A DNA stretch of 64,000 bases, taken from the NCBI GenBank assembly GCA_032358165.1, contig JAALGY010000037.1, forward strand, positions 1,389,001 to 1,453,000, written 5' to 3'. A program made the translations under genes and the position numbers. Positions 1 through 12,153 of the stretch are shown here, piece after piece. The DNA is from Diplosphaera chodatii. Lineage: Eukaryota; Chlorophyta; Trebouxiophyceae; Prasiolales; Stichococcaceae. The notes under the pieces are model-generated. The model worked only from the letters and a program-made list of their open reading frames with translations, did no database searches and had not been told where the DNA came from. Numbering within the stretch: position 1 is the first letter of the stretch; the number at the start of each line of letters is the position of its first letter.

Positions 1-393
1 AAACATCCCATGCCAGGTTGCTGCTGCATTGACTGTCACAGCACCTGTCTTAGCACTGGAGAAGCATCACTGGCACCAGCAGGGGGGTGCTCATTGTTGC
101 GTGCTGTCCGCTGCACAGGAGACGGATGCCAAGGAGGCCAGCCTGGAGAAGCGCACAAGCACCCACCACTTCATGACGCCCACTGGGTACACTGCTCTGT
201 TGGCACATCTATCTCCTGAACCTTGTACAGCCCTGCTGCAGTCTGGTCACGCGCGCAGTAGCCTGATCACACAATGTGCGCTGCCTGCAGGTATGTGCTG
301 GACGAGCTGTGGCCGGATGAGCGTAGCGACTGCATCGATGACATGAACCGCATACTGGCCAACGTGGTGCTCAATTTGGTGTGCAACGAGTAG
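1..393 (+). CDS. 3' end of an unrecognised protein gene (partial)
   Basis: Two exons at the left edge look like the end of a plus-strand gene whose 5' part lies outside the window. The first, about 118-187, reads ETDAKEASLEKRTSTHHF and stops at a GT donor. The second, about 289-393, starts after a CAG acceptor, reads YVLDELWPDERSDCIDDMN and continues to a TAG stop at 391-393. The phases join exactly (Thr-Gly-Tyr across the junction). The tail is acidic then hydrophobic (ILANVVLNLVCNE). I see no named domain and do not recognise the protein. The transcript converges on the minus-strand gene ending at 780. Confidence 0.55.
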
Positions 394-779
394 CTGACCA
401 GGAGTGGATGCGTAGTATGGAAGCAGCATCGACCATGTTGACAGATGCACACCAACACACTGTTGAAATCTCAGTGTCAAAACGTGATGATGGTAGCCAA
501 TTCGGTGACGACAAGCAACAAGAACTGAAGTTCCAAAACAGTGCTACAACAATCTGAAGGTCAAGTACCGTGCACTTGCTCGATGCAAGGCAGCCAGGCC
601 CGCAAGTACCCGACTCACCCAATGTTCCATGGCCAGTGTTCAACTCCAGATGCCATCGACCGCTGTGTTCCAACACGATGCCGTCAGCGGTCACCTCTCG
701 GCCCAAGGCAGGCACCTTAGGCCACCACTGCCACCTGACGCCCTACTCTCCTGCAGCTAACTACCGCCGGCGGCAGCGC
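394..779. other. Convergent intergenic region
   Basis: 386 bases between the stop of the partial plus-strand gene and the stop of the minus-strand LHC-like gene. It must hold both 3' UTRs. I see no exon-like frame or strong hairpin in it. Confidence 0.6.
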
Positions 780-2772
780 TCAGAAGCCGGACTGCGGGCC
801 CAGGATGTTGAGCGCCTTGAGGTACAGCACCACCTGCCCGATGATGCCCTGCCCTGTAGCAGCCTCCATGATGGTGGAGCCCAGGAAGCCTGCAGACAGG
901 ATGAGGGCCGCAAGGCGTCAGACACCATCTCAACTGGATAATAACAGTCAGAACGGCGGCCACGAAACACGCCGCTGTGCAGATCACACGCGGCTCCAAG
1001 CACACGGCCAAACGCAAAACACCAGCTCAAGCTGCCGTCACACACGGTTGCAGTCTTGGCGTGCGCAGGTTGCGTCAGGCACGCATGGCACATCGGGGCG
1101 CACCCAGCATGGCCCAGCGCCCGTTGGTGATCTCCACCTGCCGCGCGTACGCCCACTCCCCCTGCTGCGCGCTGGTCTGCTCCACCACGTCGGCGCGCGC
1201 GGCGAGCGACAGCGAGGGGCCCTTCGTGGCGGCCTCCTTCGCCCGCTGCGCCTGCTCCTTGAGCTCTGTCGCCGCCTGCACAGCTTGACACTCGAGCTGT
1301 CAGCAAACAAGCAAACATTGATTGGTCGCCCCGCTGGCATGAGGGTCCATCTTCCCGCCGGGTCACACAGCCGTGTGGCCGGCAGCACTTGACATGTTGG
1401 TGGTGCCGCCTGGGAGTCGCTGCACACGACGCTGGGGTGAGACGTCTATGGCAGCGCGGCAGCGCTCATGGTGGTCAATGGCTGGGAGGTGCAGCGCACC
1501 TGGTTGGCCTCCTCCTCCTGGCCCGACAGGTTCAGGAAGCGGTCTGCCGGGGTGCCCTCTGCCTTCGACTCCGCGATTTGCTGCAGCGCGCAGCAGTAAA
1601 ACGATGTCAGCATGCGCTCAGCATGCTGCAGGAGAGCAGCGTCTACTCAAGGGCTGTGGAGTACTAGTGTCACAAATGGTGGCAAGGACCACCCGATGCA
1701 TATCACGGACGCACGCGAATATGGTCAAGCGGATGTGCAACACGCAAGCGGACTAATCTAGCAATCTCAGACACAAGTCACTGGCGAAATATGTGCACCA
1801 CCCAGTAGGCAGCGGACACAGCCTAGGCATCGATATGGACGAGGCAAGCAACAGGCGCAGGGCACCGGACCTGGTTGTCCTTGGCGGTGTCGGGCGGGTC
1901 GGTGAAGTCGCCACGCTGCTTCAGCTTGTCGGCCTCGGCCTTGATCTCCGCGTCCGGCACCACGCCGAAGAACTGCTTGTACCGCTCGGCGGTCCTGCAA
2001 CACACGCGAACACGGTCGGCACATCAGGCACATGTCCAGCTGCCAACACGCCTCAGCATGGCCTCGACAAGGTATGCCGCCACATAAACACTGCTGCAAA
2101 GTTTCTGTGCTGCAGAGAGCTTTGTCCGCTCTGTGAGCCAATAATCGTGCTTCAAAAGCTTGAGTGTCCATACGGGACGGCAAGTGCTGCTGCTCTGCTG
2201 AGGCAAGCGGCCAGGTCGCATGGCTTCATGCGGTGGTTCAACAGCGGGTGATTCAACAGGAGTACGCCTGCAGCAAGAGCGCACCTGGGCTCCAGCTTGC
2301 CGGTCTGCGCCTTGACCAGCGTGTTGACGGTGCCGAAGAGCGTGGCGCCGCCGGCCAGCACAATGAGCAGGGTGGTGACGGGCTGCGAGGGGGTGGCGAT
2401 GCCGATCTGCTGCAGCGTGCCCTTGCCGGTCCAGAACTCCTCCAGCAGGCTGGTCAGGAATCCCATCATGGCCAGCCTGCCAACCCACACCTCTGGGAAC
2501 GGCTTGAAGCCGAACAGGCCCTCGTCCGTCGGCAGGCCGACGCTGTCTGCGAGCTTGGCGATCTCAGGCTTGTTCTCGTTCTCCGTCTTCGGCGGCTCGG
2601 TGTCCACCGCCGCCACGATGGTGCTGGACCGCCGGTTTTGCTTAGGTGCTAAGGATGGTGCTGAGAACCGCGTCGGCAGGGCCGGCATCGCTGCCGGCCG
2701 CAAACCGGTGCTCCTGTTGTGCACTGGCAGTGCCTGGAGGACTGCCATGGGCGTGCGGTGCAGCGCCTGCAT
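780..2772 (-). CDS. LHC-like (PsbS/ELIP-type) chloroplast membrane protein with two chlorophyll-binding motifs
   Basis: Five exons (2285-2772, 1871-1994, 1500-1580, 1104-1275, 780-889) join in phase to 324 residues. Residues 1-50 are a Ser/Arg/Pro-rich chloroplast transit peptide. The first LHC helix (VGRLAMMGFLTSLLEEF) is followed by GKGTLQQIG, as in PsbS, and by a hydrophobic helix (TTLLIVLAGGATLFGTVNTL). A charged loop of over 100 residues then leads to a second motif of ELIP/OHP type, ITNGRWAMLGFLGSTIMEAA then TGQG. Family knowledge: such proteins sit in thylakoids and bind or quench chlorophyll near the photosystems. Length exceeds land-plant PsbS (about 265), and the long stromal loop is unusual. 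It may be an LHL-type stress protein; the exact orthologue cannot be named without a search. Three ACGT cores lie upstream. Confidence 0.9.
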
Positions 2773-3850
2773 GGTGTGTTTGCTGTGATGAGGCTGGGTC
2801 AACTCAGAAAGTACGCCGTTGATGATCAACTCTCGCCTTGCTGCAGCAGCTGTTGATGCTCGTAGTCGTGCAATATATGTTGGTTCGACAGGGGCTGGAA
2901 AATTGGCGTTTGATGGCCAAGCTGAGCGATGTGTGACTTTCAGACATCACGTAACCCAGCTTCCACGTAGGCACAGGCGACGTGGCCACTTCGCCTGCCC
3001 TGCAAAGGCGTTCGGGTGTGGGGGACCACAGGTCGTGCAAGTAGGCACTTTGTAGCAGTATCTGTGGGCACACTGGCGGGGAAGCAACGTCTCGGCCGAC
3101 CTAGCAGCTCATTACAGGAAGTATGTGCGCAGCCCACAACCATGGCATGCTACTGTACACAGGCGGGTGCCCAGCACCACCTGTCCTAGCCGCTGAGCTG
3201 AAGCTACCGTCCAGAACCGTCATCAGCAGCAAGCACATCGTCATAAGATGGCGGCCATCGCCGCCGAACATCGCAGATCCATGTCATTTGAACATTCATG
3301 CCCCCAGCTATCGGAGAGTTCTTTCTGACACACATTCTGACGCTCGGCTGAAGAGCACAACCCACGGCAACGCAAACTGCCCGACGCCCACCGCAAGGAG
3401 CGGCAACAAGGTGCTGCGCCGGCGGGGGTCCGGGTGCCCTGTAGCGAACACCCTTCTCCGGCCCGCCGGCTCCACAGCACAAGCACGCCGGTGTTGCTCC
3501 AATGCGGCGTGACAGCGGGCAGCAGCGCAGCAGAAGACGCACCCCGCCTCACGCTTCGAAGTCCCACACATCCCCCGCAGACATCAGACGACACACCCAC
3601 AAACTGCAGTCCCAGATGCGACCGCCGCCCCTCACACCAGATCCCCGCTCGTTCCCAGTTCCCCACGACGCACGCTGCTCCCAGCGCCCAGCTGTTCCCG
3701 GGGCTAACTGTGACCAGCAAATCCCTCGGGTGCCCAGCAGCTTCTCAGCAGCAGCCCGCTGCAGACATGGGCGGCCTTTTTTCTCGCCGCCCGCTGTCGC
3801 CGCTGTCCCCGCAGCCGCCCCGCTCTGCCGGCGGCGACCGGGGCGGCGCC
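2773..3850. promoter_or_regulatory. Promoter side of the LHC-like gene and 3' flank of the WD40 gene
   Basis: About 1.08 kb with no convincing exon. Three ACGT cores lie 177-211 bases upstream of the LHC-like start: CACGTA (2948-2953), CACGTAG (2964-2970) and GACGTGGC (2979-2986), spaced 15-16 bases apart. ACGT elements are bZIP (HY5-type) binding sites in plants; a role here is inferred. The rest of the stretch shows nothing I can support. Confidence 0.45.
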
Positions 3851-6800
3851 TCAGACGCGCCAGATGGCGACGTCGCCGCGGGAGTCGCCCGACACGAGCG
3901 TGTGGGCGGGCCCCGCCGCCAGGCACCGCACCGGCGCGTGGTGGCAGAACAGCGGCGGCGCCGCCTCCGCCAGCAGGCCGGCCGCGCACACGCCCGCTCG
4001 CCAGCGGCGGATGAGCTGCACGCAGGACGGGACAGTCAGCGACTCTGTGATGGGTTTGCAAGGCGCATTTAGCTGTTGAGGCAAAAATATCAGCCAGACA
4101 GCAGAAGGAGGATCGCACAGAACACTGGTTTGATGTGACTGCCACACACCACTGGGTGATCTGACCAGAATCTGTCAAAGTGCACTGTACGGTGGCGTGC
4201 ACAGATCGTGGCCGCGCACCTTGTCGTCGCCGCCGGTGTAGATGACGCCGTCGGGGCCGACCGCCAGCGCGTGCACCTTGCCGCCCCCGTGAGCGGCGCG
4301 CACGCAGGTGACCAGCTCCAGGCTGGCGTCCCACATCTGCAGCGGCGCCACAGCACTGGTTGGCGGCGACACTGGAGATGGTCCGAGACTGACACGCACA
4401 CTTGCCATGCAGGTGCATCACGGCAACCATCAAGTTTCAGGTGTGACGCTCAAAGGGCTGCCACACCTTGATGCAGCCGTCGGCCGAGGCTGTGTACAGG
4501 AAGCCGTTGTGCCAGACTGCCGCCGTGACGCGGTCCGAGTGGGCGTGCTCGTCGGCGTGCAAAGGAGTGAGCTCGCCCCCCTTGCCAATCGCCCACGACC
4601 TGCGTGAGCAGCAAATACGTCAGCAAGCAGTGGCGATGCAGACGGGGACAGGCGTCATTGGTGTGGCCCGTGAGAAGAAGGAGATGAGGACACCCGATGA
4701 GGACACCCGCTGAGTCAGACAAACCACACTGCATTACTCACCGCAGCTTGCCGTTGGCCCCGGCTGTGAACAGCGTGGCGTTGCCGGTCGTGGCGGTGAG
4801 GATGTCGCCGGTGAAGCAGCTGACGGTGCTGACATGGCGCGGCACCGCGCGACTCATGTCCCACTGCTGCACCGTGTTGCAGGAGCAGCTGCAGGGAGCA
4901 TGTGAGCACATCAGCACGGATGGTACTTGACAGCAAACAATACCATGACTGAACACAAGTGACACGCCACATACAGCACTGGCCACCCGCCAGGGCATGC
5001 ACTTGAGGCAGCCGTGTGCCCTGCATGACTGTCACATCCATCACAAGAATGCCCCTTTTGAGATGACGGCGTCTCTGCTGGCGGCCCACCTGTAGAGCCA
5101 GCGGCTGTGCTGCGCCAGCGCCCGCACCCAGCCGGTGTGGTCGCTGAGCGCGACGTTGGAGACGAGCTCCGGCTGCGGCGGCTCCCACGCCAGGATCTGC
5201 TTGCTGGCGGTCCCTAGGAACACCTGCGGCCACAGATGCTGTTCAGCCCCTGAACCACGCTGCAGGCCGAGCGGCGCATCAGGCCAAATGGCTGTCGAGC
5301 ACCGGCAACCATGATGCGGAGCCCCTCCGTATGATGCATGGCACACGGCAACGGCTCCAACCGATGAAACACACTGTGGATCACTCCCACGACATGCAAG
5401 CGGGTCCAGGTCTCTGTCCACCTGCCGCAGGCCGGAGCCGCACGCCTCGTTGTCCAGGGACATGGAGAAGACGGGGGCGCCCGCCACCTTGAGGCGCATC
5501 GCGCCCTCCAGGCCTGCGAGGCACACCAGCGGCCCGCCCTCGGGCGTCGCCTGCGGCAGCTGCGCTGTGCCCTGCATGAGGAGTTGCGAGATGGTTTATG
5601 GTCCTGAAGTGGTGTGATGCGGGAGGCAAGGAGCTTGATGAGTGAGACGAGGGACTAGTGTTCCACGCCAGGTTTCGCGCTAAACATCCTGAATGGGTGC
5701 ATCAGATTCGGTCACACAGCAGTAGGGCCCTGGCACCAGGCTCAGAGCATTGCTAGCAAAGCTCGTAGGCCGTAGAGCAGCACGCGCATGCCTTGTGCAC
5801 AAGACATGTGCCTGCTACAGCCTCGCCCCAAGAGCACGCGCAAGTACCGTATGCCTTACGTGCTGGTGAGCTCAGGCATGAGCTGCACTGCTTAAATTGG
5901 CACCTGCTATTGCCAAACAATAACAACACTTTTCTGCATTTGCAGCAAAGGTAAAGGGGGCCTGCTGACCTGGGCTGACCACAGGGCGATGGTCTTGTCC
6001 AGGGACGCTGTGATGATCTGCTGATGATCACCTACAGGGAGTCGCGTTCCGTAAGTCGCCGAAGTGAAAGATGCACTGCACATGCAATGCTGACAGCGAA
6101 CGGGGCGAGCAAAAGCGATGAGGGTCAGCAGACAGGATGCCGCACCTGTGTCTGTCAGCACCAGCAGGCTGGAGACGGCTGCGGTGTGGGCCTGGAACCG
6201 CTGGCACAGCACCGCCTCCCGGTGCTCGGGCACCACCAGCGGCTGCGGGGCTGCGTGCTGCGGCTGAGCGACAGCCTGCACATTTGTGGCAGCGGGGTCA
6301 GGCTTGCACCAGTACCGTGCGCGAATGCACGTCCACTGTGTCCCGCAAGACTAGGGGGATCGGTGTACCGTATGTCAGCACGGTTCCTGGGCGGGAGTGC
6401 GCAACAGGTGCAGGCGGAGTGGCTCGAGATGTGCAAAAAGCAATTTCAGCTGTTGGCAGCGGCGAGGGTTGGTCAACAATGGGCCAGCTGCAGCGCGGGG
6501 CGGCATCCGTATTAGCCCATTGAGCTTAGAGGAATATGACGCAGCAACGTTCTGCCAATACGGCCGCTGACACCAGCCCGCTGCGATCGGCCGTTAATGT
6601 GTTGTGACGCAGCACTTGAATTCAGCCCGGGCGTGAGAGTTCGCGCCCCGGCCAGTTTCAGCGGCCACACACCACAGATGTAGGCGTTGCGATCAGTGCA
6701 GCTGATGCCCGCCTATGCTCCCAAGATGACGCTGCATCGCCGCAAGTTGCCCTATCCTCTCGCTACTATAGTTTCACGACTCCTGACGGCAGCGCCCTTG

Positions 6801-7047
6801 GGCCCCCTTTGTGCCTGGAGCGCTTCACGAAATGTCGAGGTCAGCTGTGGCTTACCCCTGAGGGCTGCATCCGCTGAGCGTGCGCAGCCGCCGCGCCCAG
6901 CTGAGGCTGCGACGACCGGGATGCGGGCCGGATGTGCGCATGGCCGCTGCTGAGGGTGGCTGCCGGCGGCTTGGCCGCGGCAGTGCGGCTGGCTGCCGCA
7001 GGAGGCGCCAGGCCGCGGCCCTGGCTGCTCAGGAAGTGGACCGCCAT
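3851..7047 (-). CDS. WD40 repeat (beta-propeller) protein
   Basis: At least eight exons carry WD40 blades. From N to C: QRFQAHTAAVSSLLVL (about 6170-6278), QIITASLDKTIALWSAQ (about 5970-6025), about 5405-5580, LGTASKQILAWEP plus HTGWVRALAQHS (about 5085-5220), TVQQWDMSRAVPRHV (about 4740-4890), DRVTAAVWHNGFLYTASADG then CIKVW (about 4445-4600), VHALAVGPDGVIYTGGDD (about 4215-4345), and a last exon ending LVSGDSRGDVAIWRV before the stop at 3851-3853. A likely first exon is 6856-7047: it starts at ATG 7047, is Ala/Ser/Arg-rich, ends in a strong GTAAGC donor and is in phase with the exon at 6278. WD40 propellers are scaffolds. No extra domain or named orthologue is recognisable. Confidence 0.85.
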
Positions 7048-7953
7048 GCCTGCCTTGCTGTCGCACGCTACGGTGTAATGAAAGCTGACTGGGCCCCTGC
7101 GAAGACGCTTCCCAATTCCTTGCTGTCCGATGACACAGATGCTGCAGCAGGACCCCCCGAGGTGGCGTGGTGGGTGCCTGCCGCCGCGAGGGCGGAAAGA
7201 TTGGCGTTGGCAGCAGGCCGGCTGAAGTTTTGCACCCGACGCTGCCCTGTAGCGCCGCAGGGCGGGGTCTGGTGACTAGTCGCCAGCTGCCATCGGTGTA
7301 GGGTACTCTAGCCTGTTGGCATCAACAAGGGGCGCACTCGATGCCGGCAAGGGTGGAGCTTGAATTTCTCGTTCAACAAAGCCCTCACACCACACTTCAC
7401 AAGGATCAGAGAGCTCCCTGGACATGGACTGTGCAGTCATATAAAGCATACCGATGGTGGGAGAGTATATTATATGTGTATCCGTGCACGACAAAGCATG
7501 GCACCAGATTGGCATCTCAACATGGTGATCGCCGCAGCGTGGCTGCTCCGTTACTGATGGTCGGTTCCTACCCTGAGGCCAATCAGATACCCCTGGCGGT
7601 GCTGCAATTCCCGCACGCAATTATGGACTGTGTTATGCCAACGGGGGCCCAGACCCCACGCTCCCTAGCGTGCGGGAAAAAGCCGCCGCTGCTGTCATGC
7701 CTTCCTGGCGTCCGACCCCTGGTCTCTCCAAGCGTAGGTGTAAGCAACGAAAAAGGAAAGGAAGATGGCTGCTGCCTGCGCGGTGGACCCTGGGCTAGGC
7801 CGCTGCCGCCGCTGCTGCATGTAGCGGCTTGAGCATTGGGTATGGGACGCAGGCAGCAGGATGCGTGCGGCTGTGCCGCTGGCTGTGGCGACGGGGCGAT
7901 CATCCGGTGCTGCCGTCGCCGCAGCGGCTGCGGCCGCCGCCGCCGCCGGCCGC
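7048..7953. other. Intergenic region between UVR8 3' end and WD40 5' end
   Basis: About 900 bases with both neighbours on the minus strand. It should contain the UVR8 3' UTR and the WD40 promoter. The open frames here have no splice-like context or domain. Nothing else stands out. Confidence 0.5.
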
Positions 7954-10900
7954 TCAGCACTTCTGCCGCTTGGCGATCACCGGGGACTGCGGGACTGCGC
8001 CGCTGCCGTCGGCATCCCCCGCCCGGTGGTCGGGCACCACAGCGTAGCGGTCGGCTGGCGCGACGAACGCTGCGGCGGCGGCGGAGTCGTCGCACAGCGC
8101 CGCCACGTCGATGCCCCCGCGGCTGAGGGTGATCACCTTCTGGGGGACGTCCCTGCGGAGGAAGGTGCAATGGCGCCTCAGCAGACCGCGCACGATATGC
8201 CAGTGGAACAGCTCTGAGCTCCACGCACGACTGTGCACAGCAGTGTGGCAACAGCTGGGCAGGCAAGGGTGCAGGCGGCTCACGAGTCGGCGCCGCTGCC
8301 GATGCCCAGCTGCCCGGAGCAGCCGCGGCCCCAGGCGTAGAAGCCGCCCTCCTCTGTGGTGCATGTCGAGTGCCGCCACTGCATCAGCAACAACGGCGGT
8401 CTGCAACCTCGTCTGCAGTTTGGGTGTCTCATGCAACGGAGACAGGACGTTATGATGACAGAAGGCAGTGCAGCGCCTGTCAGAGCGAGTCAGGGCCCGC
8501 CGAGCCCTCACTGACGCCTCCATGTTGCTAGCAACACAAAGCAGTGCGAGACAGCTCGTGGATGACGTGGGAGACAGGTGTCGCTCGTGCTGTGCAGGGG
8601 GCAATGCAGAATGGTTGCGTCTTCAGAGGCGCTCACCCCGGCGGCGACGTCGACGACCTTCTGGCCCTCCAGCGTGCCCACCTGCTCCGGCACGTACGCG
8701 TCGGGCGTCGCCCGGCCCAGCCCAAGCTGCCCAAACTGCGAAGCAAAGCACAAACCCTCGAGGAGTGGGGCAATGCAGTGTGGTCGAAAAACTGCCATGC
8801 CAGCCGAGACTCTGCAGTGTGGTCGAAGATCTGCTGACAATTCAAATCTGCGTGCTAGGGAGGTATGAGCGCAGGTGGGATCACAAGCACTGGGCAGCAC
8901 ACGCTTCCAATGTGCACAGGCTGCCTGTCACAGTGTACAGCATGACATGCAGCCTGAACTGCGCGTCATGCCAGACGCCCTGACGTGCGGCCTGCACTTC
9001 TGTTTGACCCGCAAATACACGGAGCTTGTTGCAGCACCTTGTTCCAGCCCCAGGCCCAGAGGCAGCCCTGGTCGTCGGTGGCCAGCGTGTGCCGCCAGCC
9101 GCCCGCGATGCGGCGGATCCGGCGCCCCGACAGCGCTGTGACCTCCCTCGGGGCTGCCTCGTCCCTGTTGCACAAGGACGCTCCTCAGATGCAAGCATGT
9201 CGGCATCCTGAGCCTGGATCTCCTGTGTCACCCTGGGAGGGTTTGACAGATGCTGACTGCGACAGCGCGATGTATCTGTGCTGGGCCACAGCAATCAGAG
9301 GCGGCATCGAGGCTCCCAGGAAGGGGCACCAAGATGACTCACTGCCGCTGGCCGTGGCCCAGCTGCCCGTAGCTGCCCCAGCCCCAGGAGTACACGCGCC
9401 CCTCGGAGTCGAGCGCCAGCGAGTGCCGCCAGCCGCTGGCCACCGACACTATCCGCCGCCCCTCCGGGATCGCCGCCAGCGTGGGCGTGTGCCTGCAGAC
9501 GTGGGGGGAATGGCGCAGTGTGCTTTACAGTCTGTGCCTCTGAACGGGAACTGCCAGCATCACACCTCTTATTCTTCCTCCCACCATATGCTGCCAAATC
9601 CAGGACGTATCTCAACTGAATCGACTGAGCAGAGTGCATGCAGCCAACTGCAGCTCTGCTGCAGTCCGCAGGCTCACCACCATTACCTCAGTCAACTCAC
9701 AGATGTTCACAGCGGGAGTCCAGTCACAAATAACAGTCGTGGTAGTCCAGCGGGCGCAGGAGCACCTGTCAACCTTCTGACCATCGCCGACGTTGCCGTA
9801 GCGGCCCCACCCCCAGGCGTACACCTGGCCAGTCTGGGTGGCAACCACCGAGTGCTCGGCACCGCAGGACACTGCGGCGACCTTCTGCCCCTGCAGAGCC
9901 AAGAATTTGCTGTGTTGATATGCCCATAACAACAGCTGCGCCCGCTAGGGCTGACCTTGCATGACGCTCTGTCATGACGTCTTGCTGCATGCACAGCAGT
10001 GCTGCCACCTACGCAGCCCAGTCCGTGTGCACAAGCAGTAGTGGCAGGAACTGCATGGTTGATTGCGCCATGGAGTCGTTGATATGACTGCCTACAATGC
10101 AACTGTACCTGCAACGCCTCCACAATTGCTGGCGTGGTGTTGTCGTCTGTTCTGCCGTTGCCGAGCTGCCCGTTGGAGTTGCGCCCAAAGGAGAACAGCT
10201 GGCCCTCTGACGTCACGCACAGCGTGTGCGTGTCGCCGCAGGAGCACGCAATGATGCGTTTGTCTGACAGCACCGCAATGGGCCTCGGCAGAAACACATC
10301 GCCGCAGTCCCCGTGGCCCAGGCGGCCAAAGTCTCCCCTGTAGCACATGCAGCTGCGCGTCAGGGTGCAGACTCTCTGTCGAGGCAATGACTCAAAGCTG
10401 TGAGCGGCAGCGAGCCCAGGTGCTTGGCTCTGATGATTGCCATGGGCACTGTGAGTACCGCAGAGCCAAGTTCAGCTGGCTGCCATCTCCCTAAGTACCA
10501 AACTCACACCCTGCCCCCAACTGCTATCAGGTGACCCTAAACATGCAGCTGAGGCGGGGCTGTGGCGGTGTTGACAGGGTGTCAGTGGCCTTCCATGTGT
10601 CTGCAGCCCTGACATCATATTGCGCAGCAGCATCCAAGCCAATGGCAAGCTGTGCCAGGTGTAATCCTAAAGCATGCTCTACTTGCTGCCACGCAGTGGA
10701 ACCCTTGCAGATGAAACAGGAAAGTGCCTGCACCAAGACTCACCAGCCCCAGGAATACACCCGCTGCTTGCTGGCGGAAACCGCGAGGCTATACTCTGCT
10801 CCGCAGGCGATGGACGAGATGCCCGTGCCCGCCAGAGCTGCGACTGATGTGGGCGCCAGCCTGTCCTCTGCATCGCCCATGCCTGCAAATATTGAAAGAT

Positions 10901-11559
10901 GGTCTACAGGTGTCACATTCACTCGTTGAGCAGGAGTGCGTCAGCGGGTATGCAGCTTGTGCACTGGTGTCCTACATCCAGTCCATGCGGTGATGTCTTG
11001 CCAGATCTTTCTGTTATCTCGTGTGCATCTGCTTGTGCCTGGGAGCCCGACGGCCATGTGCAGCGCAGACTCTCACCTAGTTGGCCGTCTTCGCCACGGC
11101 CCCACGCAACCATGAGGTCACAACCTGCATCAGGCACAAATTGACGGCACGGATCATATCGAGCTGCGAGTGTTGTGAAACACTTGCATGCAGCTGGCCA
11201 ACACGGGCTGTGGTGTGCATGACGTGCACTGTGTGACCAGCTGTGCAAGCTTTGTACAGAGTTTGCCGAGGCAGACAATGAGAAAAGCATAGCGCGGTAC
11301 TTACTGAGGATTGCCAGAGAGTGGGAGCTGCCACAGCTGATCTGCGTAACCTGCGGGAGCACACATGCCAGCAGGTTCTACCACAGACCGTTAAGCATGC
11401 CGATGCCCGTGTACAAGCCCAGAGTGCAAAGGCATGCGTGCCCTGGATGTTCTTTCCACAGATCACCTGGACGGGCTCTCCCACCGCAGCTGCCACGACC
11501 GCCGCCGGCACCGTGCTCGGCGGCGCCACGTCCTCATCCATGGCGGCCGCCGCCTGCAT
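7954..11559 (-). CDS. UVR8: UV-B photoreceptor UVR8 (RCC1-type seven-bladed propeller)
   Basis: Eleven exons (11467-11559, 11305-11350, 11077-11124, 10744-10882, 10109-10337, 9766-9890, 9343-9492, 9038-9164, 8637-8735, 8284-8378, 7954-8152) close in phase to 449 residues; Arabidopsis UVR8 has 440. Diagnostic stretches include WGRGEDGQLG, GDAEDR, YSWGWGDFGRLGHG and WGWGRYGN. The UV-B-sensing tryptophans are present as W248, W300 and W353, in GWRHS, GWRHT and GWRHS; the last is split across an intron. Their 52- and 53-residue spacing matches W233/W285/W337 of Arabidopsis. The C-terminal region keeps PADRYAVVPD, the VP motif used for COP1 binding (V423-P424). Family function: UV-B monomerises the dimer, which then inhibits COP1 and changes photoprotective gene expression. 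An alternative ATG lies at 11541. It shares a 594-bp upstream region with CWF19L2. Confidence 0.97.
8770..8828. repeat. Short direct repeat in a UVR8 intron
   Basis: TGCAGTGTGGTCGAA occurs twice about 39 bases apart, inside the intron between the exons ending at 9038 and starting at 8735. It looks like a small local duplication. Confidence 0.6.
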
Positions 11560-12153
11560 GCTGCCGGCTGCCCCAGCCGCCCGCTGGAGCGTTGCACCTG
11601 GTGAAAAGGCGCTGTCGAGGGCGTCCGCCGATGCGCTGGCTGCGGTCCGAGCTGCCCCCCTCAGTCCATGGCTTGCTCTTCAGCTGCAGGACTCAGCGGC
11701 TGTGCCGATCATGCGCCTCGCAGTGCCCTGCGGCCACGCTGGAGACCTGCCCGGCCTATCCACCCAACTAAGGCTGGTCCTGGGCACGCAAGTGCAGGGG
11801 TTGCCTTGCAGCACCGCAGTCTCACTGGGACGCTCGACTGATCCACGGTGCGGGCTGCGGCTGGCGCGGCACGGTGAAGCTCTGACTGTGCAGTCGCCAG
11901 GTAAGCAAGACAAAGCCCATCGGATGTGTAAAGCCAATCGGAGCAGGCCAGCTTCCCGTCTGCTGTTGCCGATCAGTGCTGCGCCTTTCAACTGTACCTT
12001 GCAAACTTACAGCCGGAGCACTTGCAGGCTAGCGCCGGGGTGCACAGCAAGTACTTGCAGTGGAAGTAAAGCGTGCTGACCTGTGTGGACTACCCTGCGC
12101 AGATTTATGGTGGACCTTGACAACCCTTTTGGTCCAGTTCACATGCCATAAAT
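11560..12153. promoter_or_regulatory. Shared divergent upstream region of UVR8 and CWF19L2
   Basis: 594 bases between the UVR8 start (minus) and the CWF19L2 start (plus). It must hold both promoters and 5' UTRs. An AT-rich ATAAATATG stretch overlaps the CWF19L2 start. I see no clear TATA box or ACGT cluster. Confidence 0.6.

Noticed and set aside
3434..4072. 212-codon plus-strand frame over the WD40 3' end
   Set aside because: Overlaps the last WD40 exon on the other strand. It is Pro/Arg-rich with no domain or splice support.
7954..11559. Calling the propeller gene a generic RCC1 or ATS1 protein
   Set aside because: The three spaced GWRHS/T motifs, the WGRGEDGQLG start and the PADRYAVVPD tail are specific to UVR8.
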